64,000 nucleotides of DNA from Cloacibacterium sp. TD35 (GCF_028864635.1 NZ_CP104850.1:750001-814000); one strand, 5' to 3'. Positions 42,344-51,852 are shown, counted from the stretch's first letter. Notes: generated by a model not told the origin, from the letters alone. A program made the numbers and translations.

Positions 42344-43570
42344 TTACATCAGCATTCTTTGAGCTTTTTTTACCCCTTCTACTAAAGCATCTACTTCTTC
42401 TAAGGTATTGTACACTGCAAAACTCGCTCTTACGGTTCCTGCAATCTTGAAAAATTCCATAATAGGCTGAGTACAATGATGCCCCGTTCTTACAGCAATT
42501 CCCAGTTTATCCAGAATCATTCCAACATCCGAAGCAATTCCTATTCCTTCTAAATTAAAAGAAACTACACTGGTTCTATTCGCTTTTTCACCATAAATTT
42601 TGAGTCCATCTATTTCTAGAAGTCTTTTTTGAGCATAATTTAGTAGTTCATTTTCATGATTTCTGATATTTTCTACGCCTACTTTTTTCATAAAATCTAT
42701 GGCTGCTCCTATTGCAATATTTCCGCCAACATTAGGTGTTCCCGCCTCGAATTTAAAGGGAAGTGCAGCATAAGTGGTTTTCTCAAAACTACAAGTAGCA
42801 ATCATCTCACCACCACCATGAAAAGGCGCTAATTTTTCTAAAATTTCTTCTTTTCCGTAGAGAATTCCTACGCCCATTGGTGCGTACATTTTGTGACCAG
42901 AAAATGCAAAAAAGTCGCAGTCTAATTTTTGAACATCAATCTCGAAATGTGGAACAGATTGCGCTCCATCAATCATCATGAGTGCAGAAGAATTTTTTCT
43001 CACTTTTGTGATGATTTCTTCAATAGGATTGATGATTCCTAATGCGTTAGAAACGTGATTTACAGATACGATTTTAGTTTTTTCGGATAAGTTTTCATCT
43101 AAAAAATCCAGTTTAAGAATTCCGTTTTCGTCCATCGGAATAACTTTCAATTTTGCGCCAGTTCTTTCGCAAAGCATTTGCCAAGGAACAATATTGGAGT
43201 GATGTTCTAAATAACCGATGATGATTTCGTCATCTTTTTTTAAGAAATTAGAATTTCCCAAAGCATAGGCAACTAAATTGATGCTTTCTGTGGTTCCTCT
43301 GGTAAAAATTACCTCATAATCATGTTTTGCATTAATGAAATGTTGTACTTTTTTTCTGGAATTTTCCATTTCTTCTGTTGCCAATTGAGACAAAGTGTGA
43401 ATTCCTCTGTGTACATTGGCATTGATTTCTTCATAATATCTTTTCCAAGTTTCAAGTACAGAAACAGGTTTTTGTGAAGAAGCTGCATTGTCTAAATAAA
43501 CCAATGGTTTACCATTAACTTGCTGCTGAAGAATAGGAAACTGATTGCGTATGTCTTGTATATTAAACAT
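42344..43570 (-). CDS. sufS: Cysteine desulfurase SufS
   Basis: A 408-residue PLP enzyme that removes sulfur from L-cysteine as a persulfide for Fe-S cluster assembly by SufBCD. The PLP Lys is K227 in SGHKMYAPMGVG; the catalytic Cys is C366 in RTGHHCTQP. Other family marks: YLDNAASSQKP at the start and HRGIHTLSQLAT. The type II SufS form is clear from the short active-site loop. It is not in the sufABCD cluster, which lies about 12 kb downstream on the other strand, and no SufE or SufU is adjacent. Confidence 0.95.
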   Translation of the reverse strand: MFNIQDIRNQFPILQQQVNGKPLVYLDNAASSQKPVSVLETWKRYYEEINANVHRGIHTLSQLATEEMENSRKKVQHFINAKHDYEVIFTRGTTESINLVAYALGNSNFLKKDDEIIIGYLEHHSNIVPWQMLCERTGAKLKVIPMDENGILKLDFLDENLSEKTKIVSVNHVSNALGIINPIEEIITKVRKNSSALMMIDGAQSVPHFEIDVQKLDCDFFAFSGHKMYAPMGVGILYGKEEILEKLAPFHGGGEMIATCSFEKTTYAALPFKFEAGTPNVGGNIAIGAAIDFMKKVGVENIRNHENELLNYAQKRLLEIDGLKIYGEKANRTSVVSFNLEGIGIASDVGMILDKLGIAVRTGHHCTQPIMEFFKIAGTVRASFAVYNTLEEVDALVEGVKKAQRMLM

Positions 43571-43590
43571 TTTCTTTAGATTAAAAATAA

Positions 43591-43619
43591 AACCACTCTA
43601 AAACTTGTTTAGAATGGTT
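43591..43619 (-). terminator. Terminator of the serine hydrolase gene
   Basis: AACCA-C-TCTAAA pairs with TTTAGA-A-TGGTT; on the minus strand it is followed by TTTATTTTTAA. Confidence 0.55.
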
Positions 43620-43669
43620 CAAAATTACGGAATTAATTATTAAAAATTCTAATAATTTCTTCTATTGCT

Positions 43670-44824
43670 TTAATTGGCAAACGTTTTCACAGCATTTTCG
43701 GCTAAAAATGCAGCTTGTACAGAACGGCCTTTTTCGTCTTTGGCTTCATTGTTAAACTTCCCAGTTCTTACCACTACCATATTTTTTTCAGGAATTACGA
43801 TGATTAATTGGCTAGTAAATCCCCAGAAATGATAATACTTATAAGGCGCATCATTATTAATCCAAATTCCCAAACCATAGATTCCATTAGAATGTTGAGT
43901 TGGAGTAATCATTTTTTGAATGTAGGTAGAATCAATCAGTTGCTTTCCGTTCCAATTACCTTTTTGAAGCATCAATTGTCCTAATTTTGCATAATCACGA
44001 GGGATAGCATTGATACAGCAGAACGTTTTTTCCATTTTATTGTCTTCATCTACATTCCAGTAAGCGTCTGATTCCATTCCTAGAGGTTTCCAAAGTTTTT
44101 GAGAAGCATAAGTAGAAAGCGGAACATTAACCGCCTTTCTAATGGCAAATCCCAATAATTGCGTAGCTCCAGATTGATATTCAAATCTGCTTCCTGGTTT
44201 TGCCTCAAACTGAGGAGATTTTAAGAGTGCTTCTGCCATGTTTTTACCGTAATAGATTCTAGGATTCTGTAAAAAGGGGTTTCTGTAATCTTCATCCCAA
44301 TAATAGCCAGCTTCCATTGCGGCTAAATCTCTTAAGGTTAACTCATTACCATGTTCTACTTCGTTAAAATTGGGGTAAAAATCAGTAAACTTTTGATTTT
44401 CTGATTGTATTTTGTGGTCTTCTATTGCCAATCCCATTAATAAAACGGTGATGGCTTTTGCCATAGAAAAAGAATTGGTTTGTGTGGTAGGTTTGTATTC
44501 TCCGAAATATTCTTCATGGACTAATTTTCCATCTTTTATCACCAAAAATGAAGCTGAATTGGTAGATTTTAAATTGTCAACGATGTTTTTCGGTAAAGAA
44601 GTTTTATTGTATAACGAATCTTTTTGCCAAGGTTGTGCAACTCCTTTTTCTATGTTTCTAGACGGAAAATCTACACCATCATCTATGGTAGCGCTGGTTT
44701 CTCCTTTGAGATAAGTAAGTGCAATGGCATTAAAAAGATGTTGATAATTAAAAGCATAAGCCAGAGCAATTACTGTTGCTAAAAAAAGTAGAATTCCAAA
44801 AAAGAGGTTCTTAAGAGTTTTCAT
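43670..44824 (-). CDS. Class C beta-lactamase-type serine hydrolase
   Basis: A 384-residue protein with an N-terminal membrane anchor (about residues 7-25) and a periplasmic beta-lactamase-related domain. Active-site motif SxxK is S120-M-A-K123 (NSFSMAKAITVLLMG); a Tyr motif follows in YQSGATQLLGF; GLGIWINN and HFWGFTSQLIIVIP lie towards the C-terminus. The family includes esterases, DD-peptidases and 6-aminohexanoate-dimer hydrolase-like proteins, so antibiotic resistance is not implied. Two TANNTTTG-like elements lie on the minus strand upstream (44838-44845, 44861-44868). Confidence 0.88.
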   Translation of the reverse strand: MKTLKNLFFGILLFLATVIALAYAFNYQHLFNAIALTYLKGETSATIDDGVDFPSRNIEKGVAQPWQKDSLYNKTSLPKNIVDNLKSTNSASFLVIKDGKLVHEEYFGEYKPTTQTNSFSMAKAITVLLMGLAIEDHKIQSENQKFTDFYPNFNEVEHGNELTLRDLAAMEAGYYWDEDYRNPFLQNPRIYYGKNMAEALLKSPQFEAKPGSRFEYQSGATQLLGFAIRKAVNVPLSTYASQKLWKPLGMESDAYWNVDEDNKMEKTFCCINAIPRDYAKLGQLMLQKGNWNGKQLIDSTYIQKMITPTQHSNGIYGLGIWINNDAPYKYYHFWGFTSQLIIVIPEKNMVVVRTGKFNNEAKDEKGRSVQAAFLAENAVKTFAN

Positions 44825-44965
44825 AAATCATTTTTTTCAAATTTAAAAAATATTTTAAAGCAAAATTATATTCGCTAAAAATATGATAAAACTCAGTGAT
44901 ATAAATCATTTTGGGCGTTTTTCCTAAAATAATATCTTAGCCGCCATAACAAACAAAAAATAACA

Positions 44966-45586
44966 ATGAGAAAACTTTTATTTTTAGCGGGAATACTATT
45001 TACCGTAAGCGTAAGTGCACAAAATTGGCAAGTAAGATTAAGAGGTGTAGCAGTTCAGCCAAACGAAAAATCTGAGGTGAGCGCAATTGGAGGAGATGTT
45101 AATATCTCTAATTCATTTATTCCAGAGTTAGATTTTACTTATTTCTTTAACAAAAATTTTGCCGCAGAATTAATCTTAGGAACTACAAAACACGATGTAG
45201 TAGATGAAAAATCTGCTCTAGGAGATGTAGACTTAGGAAGTGTTTGGTTATTGCCACCAACTCTTACTTTACAGTATCATTTTTATCCAACTAAAACTTT
45301 TAAACCTTATCTAGGAGCAGGTCTTAATTATACTATTTTTTACGGAGTAAAATCTGGCGCTGTAAAAGATGTGAAATATGATAATGCTTTAGGTTTTGCA
45401 TTGCAAGGAGGGGTAGATTATATGTTAACTGATAAGTATTTCTTAAACATAGATATTAAAAAACTTTTCTTGAAAACAGATGTAGATGTAGACGCTTCTA
45501 ATGCAGTTCCAGGTGCTACAAGTGTACCAGCTAAAGTAAACATCGATCCACTTTTAATTGGCTTTGGTGTAGGAATGAAATTCTAA
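44966..45586 (+). CDS. OmpW-family outer membrane protein
   Basis: A 206-residue eight-stranded beta-barrel protein. The signal peptide ends at VSVSAQ; the mature start NWQVRLRGVAVQPNE and later PPTLTLQYHFYPTKTFKPYLGAGLNYT are OmpW hallmarks, and the protein ends in Phe (GVGMKF) as expected for BAM-assembled barrels. OmpW proteins form narrow hydrophobic channels. Single gene with a following bidirectional hairpin. Confidence 0.9.
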   Translation: MRKLLFLAGILFTVSVSAQNWQVRLRGVAVQPNEKSEVSAIGGDVNISNSFIPELDFTYFFNKNFAAELILGTTKHDVVDEKSALGDVDLGSVWLLPPTLTLQYHFYPTKTFKPYLGAGLNYTIFYGVKSGAVKDVKYDNALGFALQGGVDYMLTDKYFLNIDIKKLFLKTDVDVDASNAVPGATSVPAKVNIDPLLIGFGVGMKF

Positions 45587-45611
45587 TATTTCACTATAAA
45601 CTAAATTATGA

Positions 45612-45645
45612 AAAATCCCTAAGAATTTTCTTCGGGATTTTGTTT
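45612..45645. terminator. Bidirectional terminator between the OmpW gene and glyS
   Basis: AAAATCCC (45612-45619) with GGGATTTT (45634-45641) plus a T-rich right flank and A-rich left flank. Confidence 0.75.
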
Positions 45646-45663
45646 TAATATTTTTTGAAAGAA

Positions 45664-47205
45664 TTAAATCTTAGAAAGTAATGTTCTGAAATTTACTTTT
45701 TCATCAATAATTCTGCGTAAATCTTCTACTTTCACACGCTCTTGCTTCATGGTATCTCTTTCTCTTAAAGTTACCGTTCCGTCTGCTAAAGAATCGTGGT
45801 CTATTGTAATACAGAAAGGCGTTCCGATGGCGTCTTGTCTTCTGTAACGCTTACCGATACTGTCTTTTTCTTCAGAAATAACATTGAAATCATATTTCAA
45901 ATCATTGAATATTTTTTCTGCGAATTCTGGCAATCCATCTTTTTTCACTAATGGCAAAATCGCTGCTTTTACAGGTGCTAAAGCAGGCGGAAGTGATAAA
46001 ACTGTTCTCTCTGAACCATCTTCTAGCACTTCGTCTTTCAAACAATGAGAGAATAATGCTAAGAACATTCTGTCTAAACCGATAGAAGTTTCTACTACGT
46101 AAGGCACATAGCTTTCATTTCTTTCTGGGTCGAAATATTGTAGTTTTCTACCAGAATGTTGCTCGTGTGCAGATAAATCGAAGTCAGTTCTTGAGTGAAT
46201 TCCTTCTAATTCTTTGAAACCGAATGGGAATTTAAACTCAATATCAGCAGCAGCATTAGCGTAGTGCGCTAATTTTTCGTGGTCATGGAATTTATAATTT
46301 TCTTGTCCTAGCCCAAGCGCCAAATGCCAGTTGAGACGTTTTTGTTTCCATTCTTCATAGAATTTCAATTCCGTTCCTGGTGGTACAAAGAATTGCATTT
46401 CCATTTGTTCAAATTCTCTCATTCTGAAGATGAATTGTCTTGCAACAATCTCATTTCTAAATGCTTTACCAATTTGTGCAATTCCGAAAGGCAATTTATG
46501 ACGAGAAGTTTTCTGTACATTTAAGAAATTCACAAAAATACCTTGTGCGGTTTCTGGTCTCAAGTATAAATCCATCGCACTTTCTGCAGACGCTCCTAAC
46601 TTAGTCCCGAACATAAGGTTAAACTGTCTTACATCTGTCCAGTTTTTAGAACCTGTGTCAGGATCAGCAATTTCTAATTCTTCAATGAGTGCTTTTACAT
46701 CTGCCAAATCATTATTTTCCAAAGATTTTGCCATTCTTGCAAGAATGGTTTTTTGTTTTTCTCTGTATTCTATAACTCTAGGGTTGGTAGACTCAAATTG
46801 TGCTTTATCAAAAGCATCACCAAATCTTTTTGCCGCTTTTTCGATTTCTTTTTGTGCTTTATCTTCTAGTTTTGCACAATAATCTTCAATCAAAACATCT
46901 GCACGGAAACGTTTTTTAGAATCTTTATTGTCAATCAATGGGTCGTTAAAAGCATCCACGTGTCCAGAAGCCTTCCAAGTAGTTGGGTGCATTAGGATTG
47001 CAGAATCCAATCCTACAATATTCTCGTTCAGTTGCACCATTGCTTTCCACCAATATTGTTTGATATTATTTTTCAGTTCTACACCATTTTGTGCATAATC
47101 ATATACTGCCGAAAGTCCATCATAAATTTCAGAACTCGGGAAAATAAAACCATATTCTTTTGCGTGAGAAACTACCTTCTTGAAAACGTCTTCTTGTTTT
47201 GCCAT
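45664..47205 (-). CDS. glyS: Glycyl-tRNA synthetase
   Basis: A 513-residue class II synthetase of the alpha2 type (single-chain, as in eukaryotes, archaea and many bacteria) that charges tRNA-Gly. Motifs: SEIYDGLSAVYDYAQNGVELK, LRPETAQGIFVNF, GIAQIGKAFRNE (motif 2), YVPYVVETSIGLDRMFLA (motif 3) and the anticodon-binding domain with KRYRRQDAIGTPFCITID. The ATG at 47205 begins MAKQEDVFKKVV, matching family starts. The open frame continues 48 codons upstream through an intergenic repeat and is not coding. A TATTTTTG element (47224-47231, minus strand) lies about 19 bases upstream. Confidence 0.95.
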   Translation of the reverse strand: MAKQEDVFKKVVSHAKEYGFIFPSSEIYDGLSAVYDYAQNGVELKNNIKQYWWKAMVQLNENIVGLDSAILMHPTTWKASGHVDAFNDPLIDNKDSKKRFRADVLIEDYCAKLEDKAQKEIEKAAKRFGDAFDKAQFESTNPRVIEYREKQKTILARMAKSLENNDLADVKALIEELEIADPDTGSKNWTDVRQFNLMFGTKLGASAESAMDLYLRPETAQGIFVNFLNVQKTSRHKLPFGIAQIGKAFRNEIVARQFIFRMREFEQMEMQFFVPPGTELKFYEEWKQKRLNWHLALGLGQENYKFHDHEKLAHYANAAADIEFKFPFGFKELEGIHSRTDFDLSAHEQHSGRKLQYFDPERNESYVPYVVETSIGLDRMFLALFSHCLKDEVLEDGSERTVLSLPPALAPVKAAILPLVKKDGLPEFAEKIFNDLKYDFNVISEEKDSIGKRYRRQDAIGTPFCITIDHDSLADGTVTLRERDTMKQERVKVEDLRRIIDEKVNFRTLLSKI

Positions 47206-47296
47206 AACTTTTGAATTGAATTGCAAAAATAGGGAATTTGTAGCAATTTTTTGCTTTTTTTCAGGAGCAACCTGTTTTGTGTATTCTTTGAAATTT

Positions 47297-47339
47297 GAGT
47301 CCCGCTTTCGCGACTCGCAATCCCGACAAATCGGGATGC
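47297..47339. repeat. Palindromic intergenic repeat between glyS and pyrD
   Basis: Two adjacent hairpins: imperfect GAGTC...GACTC (47297-47316) and perfect ATCCCGA-CAAA-TCGGGAT (47320-47337). The GC content is high for this genome. The 298-base gap between glyS and pyrD holds this, the glyS promoter and the pyrD promoter. The sequence looks like a dispersed REP-like element. Confidence 0.5.
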
Positions 47340-47460
47340 GCTCAAACAAATCGCTCCATCGGGGCTAGAAACTTCGTTTTGGTTTTTCTTACATTCCCAA
47401 AAACCCAATCAGCGAGAGATTTTATTTTAATATTTAAAAAGTCAAAAGCTTTTGTGCTTT

Positions 47461-47486
47461 TTGCGTTTAAAAAAAACGTAAATTTG
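47461..47486 (+). promoter_or_regulatory. Promoter of pyrD
   Basis: TAAATTTG (47479-47486) with TTG at 47461-47463 (15-base spacer, slightly short). About 18 bases before the start codon. Confidence 0.55.
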
Positions 47487-47503
47487 TAAAACCTTTTTTC
47501 AAA

Positions 47504-48526
47504 ATGTACAAATCACTTCTTCGTCCGATTTTTTTCAAATTTGATCCTGAAAAAGTTCATCATTTCACCTTTTTTGTCCTCAAAAATTTCGGTTTCTTAA
47601 CCAGATTATTTTTCCCAAAACCTATCGAAGATAAACGTCTCGAACGTGAATTATTCGGCTTGAAATTCAAAAATCCAGTAGGTCTAGCTGCGGGTTTTGA
47701 TAAAAATGCAGTTCTTTTTAATGAATTAGCAGATTTAGGATTCGGATTTGTAGAAATAGGAACAGTAACACCAAAAGCACAATCTGGTAATCCGAAAAAA
47801 CGTCTTTTTAGATTGATAGAAGATGAAGGAATTATTAATAGAATGGGCTTTAATAATGCAGGTTTAGAGCAAATTGTAAAAAACCTTAAAAGAGAAAAGC
47901 ACCAGATTATCATTGGTGGAAATATTGGTAAAAACACAGACACTCTACCAGAAAACTATACTGCAGATTATGTAGAATGTTTCCGAGGTTTGCACGATTA
48001 TGTAGATTATTTTGTACTGAATGTAAGCTGCCCGAATGTTTCTAGTCACGCCAAGTTAGAAGACGCAGAATATTTAAAGGAACTGATTACAGAAGTTCAA
48101 AAAGTGAATGCTGAATATGCTCATCCAAAGCCTGTTCTTCTGAAAATTGCTCCAGATCTCAATAAAATTCAACTCGATGAAATCGTAGAATTGGTTGCAG
48201 AAACCAAAATTGATGGAATTATCGCCACCAATACTTCTGTTTCAAGAGATAACTTAAAAATGCCAAAAGAAACTTTAGAAAAAATTGGAAACGGCGGACT
48301 TTCGGGGAAACCAATCCGTGAAAAAAGCACAGAAGTCATCAGGTATTTGGCAGAGAAGTCTAACCGTTCCTTCCCAATCATCGGCGTGGGCGGAATTCAC
48401 AGTGCTGAAGATGCCATCGAAAAATTAGAAGCAGGTGCAAGTTTGGTGCAGATTTACACAGGATTTATTTACGAAGGTCCGGGATTGATGAATCAGATTA
48501 ATAAGAAGATTTTAGAAAAATCATAA
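47504..48526 (+). CDS. pyrD: Dihydroorotate dehydrogenase, class 2 (quinone) type
   Basis: A 340-residue FMN enzyme that oxidises dihydroorotate to orotate in pyrimidine synthesis. Class 2 features: an N-terminal membrane-associating helix pair ([18 protein letters not shown]), [32 protein letters not shown] and NRMGFNNAG. The substrate loop reads [10 protein letters not shown]: Cys176 takes the place of the catalytic Ser of class 2 enzymes (Ser175 in E. coli), as in class 1 enzymes. The C-terminal FMN motif is [11 protein letters not shown]. Single gene followed by a hairpin. Confidence 0.93.
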   Translation: MYKSLLRPIFFKFDPEKVHHFTFFVLKNFGFLTRLFFPKPIEDKRLERELFGLKFKNPVGLAAGFDKNAVLFNELADLGFGFVEIGTVTPKAQSGNPKKRLFRLIEDEGIINRMGFNNAGLEQIVKNLKREKHQIIIGGNIGKNTDTLPENYTADYVECFRGLHDYVDYFVLNVSCPNVSSHAKLEDAEYLKELITEVQKVNAEYAHPKPVLLKIAPDLNKIQLDEIVELVAETKIDGIIATNTSVSRDNLKMPKETLEKIGNGGLSGKPIREKSTEVIRYLAEKSNRSFPIIGVGGIHSAEDAIEKLEAGASLVQIYTGFIYEGPGLMNQINKKILEKS

Positions 48527-48528
48527 AA

Positions 48529-48560
48529 AAACAGAGTTAACGGCTCTGTTTTTTATTTTT
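48529..48560. terminator. Terminator of pyrD
   Basis: AACAGAG / CTCTGTT hairpin with a T-run; A-rich on the left, so it can serve the convergent gene too. Confidence 0.75.
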
Positions 48561-49066
48561 TAGAAATGATAACTTAAGGCAATTCCATTTCCTGTCGATT
48601 GAAATTTAAAATAGGGATTAAAAGCAGTTTTTTCACCGTTTTCTATCTCTACAGCTTTTTTCAGTTTAGATTTTACACTCAGCGAAAAAGGTAGGGATAG
48701 TAAGGTTACTCCAGCTCCTATACCAAAAACACTCCAACCAGCATTTTTATAAGAATCTTGGTCTATGTTTGGGTCATTGCTTCCTGAAATCCCCATGATA
48801 AAACCAAATCCCATTAAAAATCCGCCAGTGAATCCTAGAACATTTCCTATAGATTTATTTGCTCTAGCACTTGTTAAAATGCTTTTAGCTTCTTCATTTT
48901 TAAAAATAATATTATAATGTTTTAAACCATAGGTTTGGTTATTGTAAATAAAGAAATTCCCATTTTCGGAAAGAGAAATTTTTTGAGTTTGATTTGTAAA
49001 AGTGTTTTCTTGCGAAAAAATAAATTGAATAAGGACTAAAGTAAATAAGGTAAATAGTTTTCTCAT
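48560..49066 (-). CDS. Hypothetical exported membrane protein
   Basis: A 168-residue protein with a signal peptide (LIQFIFSQ), then a soluble segment (about residues 20-70) and two hydrophobic stretches, GFTGGFLMGFGFIMGISG and GWSVFGIGAGVTLLSLPF. The gly-rich stretches resemble small membrane proteins of Bacteroidota. No family is recognised. It is alone, 34 bases downstream of the DUF445 gene on the same strand. Confidence 0.6.
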   Translation of the reverse strand: MRKLFTLFTLVLIQFIFSQENTFTNQTQKISLSENGNFFIYNNQTYGLKHYNIIFKNEEAKSILTSARANKSIGNVLGFTGGFLMGFGFIMGISGSNDPNIDQDSYKNAGWSVFGIGAGVTLLSLPFSLSVKSKLKKAVEIENGEKTAFNPYFKFQSTGNGIALSYHF

Positions 49067-49100
49067 GAATAATAGTTTTGATTGTTCTAATTTAGCAAGT

Positions 49101-50345
49101 CTATATCAACTGCGAAATACTGTAAATTAACAAACCAACTAAGCCGCCAACTAAAGTCCCATTAATTCTAATAAATTGTAAGTCTTTCCCTACTTCTAAT
49201 TCTAGCTTTTCGGAGAGTTCTTTTCCTTGCCAGTTTCCTACAGTATCTGCAATTAAATCACCAAATTTATTGGTGTTTCGCAAGATGTATTTATAAGCAG
49301 TAACTCTTACCCAATGGTCAATTTTATGCTGTAGTTTTTCGTCTGTTCTTAGGTTTTCAGAAAATTCAGCAATGTTTTTGTGAAGGTAATTTTTGAGCGA
49401 AGAATGTTCTTGGGTCAATTCTTCCGTCAATGTTTTTTTCAAAGAAACCCAAATATCATGGGAATATTGATGAATTTTTTCTGGTTGCAGAAAATCATCT
49501 TTCATCGCATTGAGTTCTTGTTCGTATTGAGGATTGATTTTGATTTCAGAAGAAAAATCGAATAATTTTTGAGTGATTTCTTTTCTCAAAGCATGGTTGG
49601 GGTCTTGCTCTACTTCCTCAAAATATTTAGAAAGTCCAGAAGTGATTTTCTCAGCGATTTTATCATCTACAAAACTTGGGATAAGTGTAAAACTTTCCTT
49701 CTTTACACGTTCTCTCACCATTTCGTGGTGTTCCAGAATATAGTTTTTGATTTGCGCAGAAAGACTGGTAATGAGTTTTTGATGGTCATTTTTTTCGAGA
49801 AGATATTCCATTCCATTTCCTAAAATTTGGTTGATTTTAATATCTCCCGTCATTTCTTTCGCTTTTTTGCTGATAAAATTTACCACAGCGTCATCTTCTA
49901 ATTTATTGAGAATATCCAGTACGATTTCTGATAAATTTTTCACCAAAGCAGAGGCGTTTTTCTCTTTCTGAAGCCATTCTCCAATGAAATGAGAAACCTT
50001 CAAATTCTGTATGTAAGGTCTTATATTTTGCGGCGAAAGAAAATTAGTAACCACAAAATTTCCCAGATTATCGCCTATTCTTTCTTTGGATTGTTCAATT
50101 AAATTGGTGTGCGGAATTTTTAATCCAAGTGGATGATGAAAAAGTGCTGTCACGGCAAACCAATCTGCCAATGCGCCCACCATCGCTGCTTCGGAGAAGG
50201 CTTTTACATAACCTACCCAATGTCCGAAATTTTGATATTTCTGAAGATAAGTCATCGTCAAAAAAATACAAGTCATCAAAACGAAAAGTCCAGTTGCGAG
50301 CATTTTATGATTTCTGAGTTGGCGTTTTTTTATTTCTTCATTCAT
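49101..50345 (-). CDS. DUF445-family membrane protein (YjiN-like)
   Basis: A 414-residue protein with one N-terminal membrane segment (about residues 13-30) and a C-terminal one (VGGLVGLLIYSISQ). The long middle is helical and charged. Family marks are AFSEAAMVGALADWFAVTALFHHPLG and the C-terminal VGKDLQFIRINGTLVGGLVG. The function is not established for the family. Possibly co-transcribed with the 48.5 kb gene. Confidence 0.85.
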   Translation of the reverse strand: MNEEIKKRQLRNHKMLATGLFVLMTCIFLTMTYLQKYQNFGHWVGYVKAFSEAAMVGALADWFAVTALFHHPLGLKIPHTNLIEQSKERIGDNLGNFVVTNFLSPQNIRPYIQNLKVSHFIGEWLQKEKNASALVKNLSEIVLDILNKLEDDAVVNFISKKAKEMTGDIKINQILGNGMEYLLEKNDHQKLITSLSAQIKNYILEHHEMVRERVKKESFTLIPSFVDDKIAEKITSGLSKYFEEVEQDPNHALRKEITQKLFDFSSEIKINPQYEQELNAMKDDFLQPEKIHQYSHDIWVSLKKTLTEELTQEHSSLKNYLHKNIAEFSENLRTDEKLQHKIDHWVRVTAYKYILRNTNKFGDLIADTVGNWQGKELSEKLELEVGKDLQFIRINGTLVGGLVGLLIYSISQLI

Positions 50346-50441
50346 CTCAATAATGATTATCGAAATTTTTTATAAAGATACGAATCCTAAAAATTCTTTT
50401 CTTTCTATTTTTACCAAACTTTATTATAAAATTTTAAAAAA

Positions 50442-50960
50442 ATGAAAAACTTGTTTTTTCTTTTAAGTTTAATTTCTTTGCAATTTTGCTCACAAGTACA
50501 AAAACCAAAGTCAATGGAAAATCAAACCGTCAAAAACCCATATTATTCTAGAACAGATAAAACGAAACTGAATGTTTCTAATGCAGAATGGAAAAAAATT
50601 CTTCCTACAGATTTATATTATGTAGCGAGAGAAGCAGATACGGAGCGTCCTTTTACTGGCAAATACAATGATTTTGACGAATTAGGGGAGTATTATTGTG
50701 CGGTTTGCGGCAATCATTTATTCAGAAGTTCTTCTAAGTTTGCATCTACTTGTGGCTGGCCAAGTTTCTTCGAAGCAGATAAAGAAGGCGTTTCTTACAA
50801 GAGAGATTCTTCTCACGGCATGGAAAGAATAGAAGTGCTTTGCAAGCGTTGTGATTCGCATCTCGGTCACGTTTTTAATGACGGTCCAGAACCTACAGGA
50901 ATGCGTTATTGTATGAACTCTGTAAGTCTAGATTTTCAGAGAGATTCTGATAAAAAGTAG
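50442..50960 (+). CDS. msrB: Peptide-methionine (R)-S-oxide reductase MsrB, exported
   Basis: A 172-residue enzyme that reduces methionine-R-sulfoxide in proteins. Zinc ligands are C86/C89 (CAVC) and C134/C137 (CKRC); the catalytic Cys is C157 in RYCMNS, and another Cys is in STCGWPSF. The first 16 residues form a lipoprotein-like signal (LISLQFC), so it is probably an envelope enzyme protecting exported proteins from oxidation. The methionine codon at residue 25 could be an alternative cytoplasmic start, but the signal sequence argues for the longer form. Confidence 0.92.
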   Translation: MKNLFFLLSLISLQFCSQVQKPKSMENQTVKNPYYSRTDKTKLNVSNAEWKKILPTDLYYVAREADTERPFTGKYNDFDELGEYYCAVCGNHLFRSSSKFASTCGWPSFFEADKEGVSYKRDSSHGMERIEVLCKRCDSHLGHVFNDGPEPTGMRYCMNSVSLDFQRDSDKK

Positions 50961-51037
50961 CATTTCTATAATTTCCAATCTCTATATATTATGTTAAATA
51001 GAGTTAAATAAAAGTTAATTAATTTTAATTTAACGTA

Positions 51038-51063
51038 TTGGCTTTTAGTGTTTTGTATTTTTG
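51038..51063 (+). promoter_or_regulatory. Promoter of the YkuD-type gene
   Basis: TTG (51038-51040) and TATTTTTG (51056-51063) with a 15-base spacer, about 30 bases before the start codon. Confidence 0.55.
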
Positions 51064-51093
51064 CCCGACTAAAAATACCAAACCCCGAAATTG

Positions 51094-51834
51094 ATGAAGA
51101 AATTATTAATAGTATTGACAGCAATATTGATTATTGCCATGTCATTTTACAAAAAACCAAACTCAGAAGTTAATTCTAAAAAACCCTTATCAACTAAAGT
51201 TGAAAATAATTCTGTTAAAACAACAGAACTTAGTGAAGCTGAAACTTTATACAATGCTATAGAATTCAACAACTCCAATAAACTTGAATTAGATGTTTTT
51301 GAAAAAGCAGTTATAGGTTTCAATAATTTAAAAAAAGCAGGGAAAATAGATGAAGACAGTCATCTTTTAACTGTTTGTGACTTTTCACTTTCGTCTACTC
51401 AAAAAAGACTTTGGGTAATAGATTTAAATGATAAAAAAATATTGTTTAATTCTCTGGTAGCGCACGGAAAAAACACGGGTGAAGAATTTGCCAGAAAATT
51501 TTCGAATACAGAAAGCTCTCTTCAAAGTAGCCTTGGTTTTTACGTTACAGAGTCTACTTATAACGGAAGTAATGGTTTTTCACTAAAGCTTCACGGAATG
51601 GATAAAGGCTTTAATGACCGAGCTTTACATCGTGCAATAGTGATGCATGGAGCAGATTACGTGAGTGAAGATTTTATAAAAACTCAGCGTAGAATTGGTA
51701 GAAGTTGGGGTTGCCCAGCTGTTCCGACAGCATTAGCAAAACCAATTATCAATACGATTAAAGATAAAAACGTAATATTTATTTATTATCCAGACGAAAA
51801 TTATCTTTCATCTTCAGTGTGGCTAAATGCTTAA
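51094..51834 (+). CDS. Murein L,D-transpeptidase catalytic-domain family protein
   Basis: A 246-residue exported protein with an N-terminal signal/anchor (LLIVLTAILIIAMSF). The catalytic Cys is in SWGCPAVP, with His in VMHGADYV, the YkuD_2-type arrangement. The family cross-links or trims peptidoglycan; activity of this subgroup is less studied. ATG at 51094 is preferred to the preceding TTG codon. It is followed by a strong bidirectional hairpin. Confidence 0.85.
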   Translation: MKKLLIVLTAILIIAMSFYKKPNSEVNSKKPLSTKVENNSVKTTELSEAETLYNAIEFNNSNKLELDVFEKAVIGFNNLKKAGKIDEDSHLLTVCDFSLSSTQKRLWVIDLNDKKILFNSLVAHGKNTGEEFARKFSNTESSLQSSLGFYVTESTYNGSNGFSLKLHGMDKGFNDRALHRAIVMHGADYVSEDFIKTQRRIGRSWGCPAVPTALAKPIINTIKDKNVIFIYYPDENYLSSSVWLNA

Positions 51835-51852
51835 TAATTGATATAAAAGAAA

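Noticed and set aside
43670-44824. Beta-lactamase resistance gene
   Set aside because: The SxxK fold is shared with many esterases and peptidases; nothing specific to antibiotic hydrolysis is seen.
47206-47349. N-terminal extension of glycyl-tRNA synthetase
   Set aside because: Runs through a promoter element and a palindromic intergenic repeat; the enzyme's normal start is at 47205.
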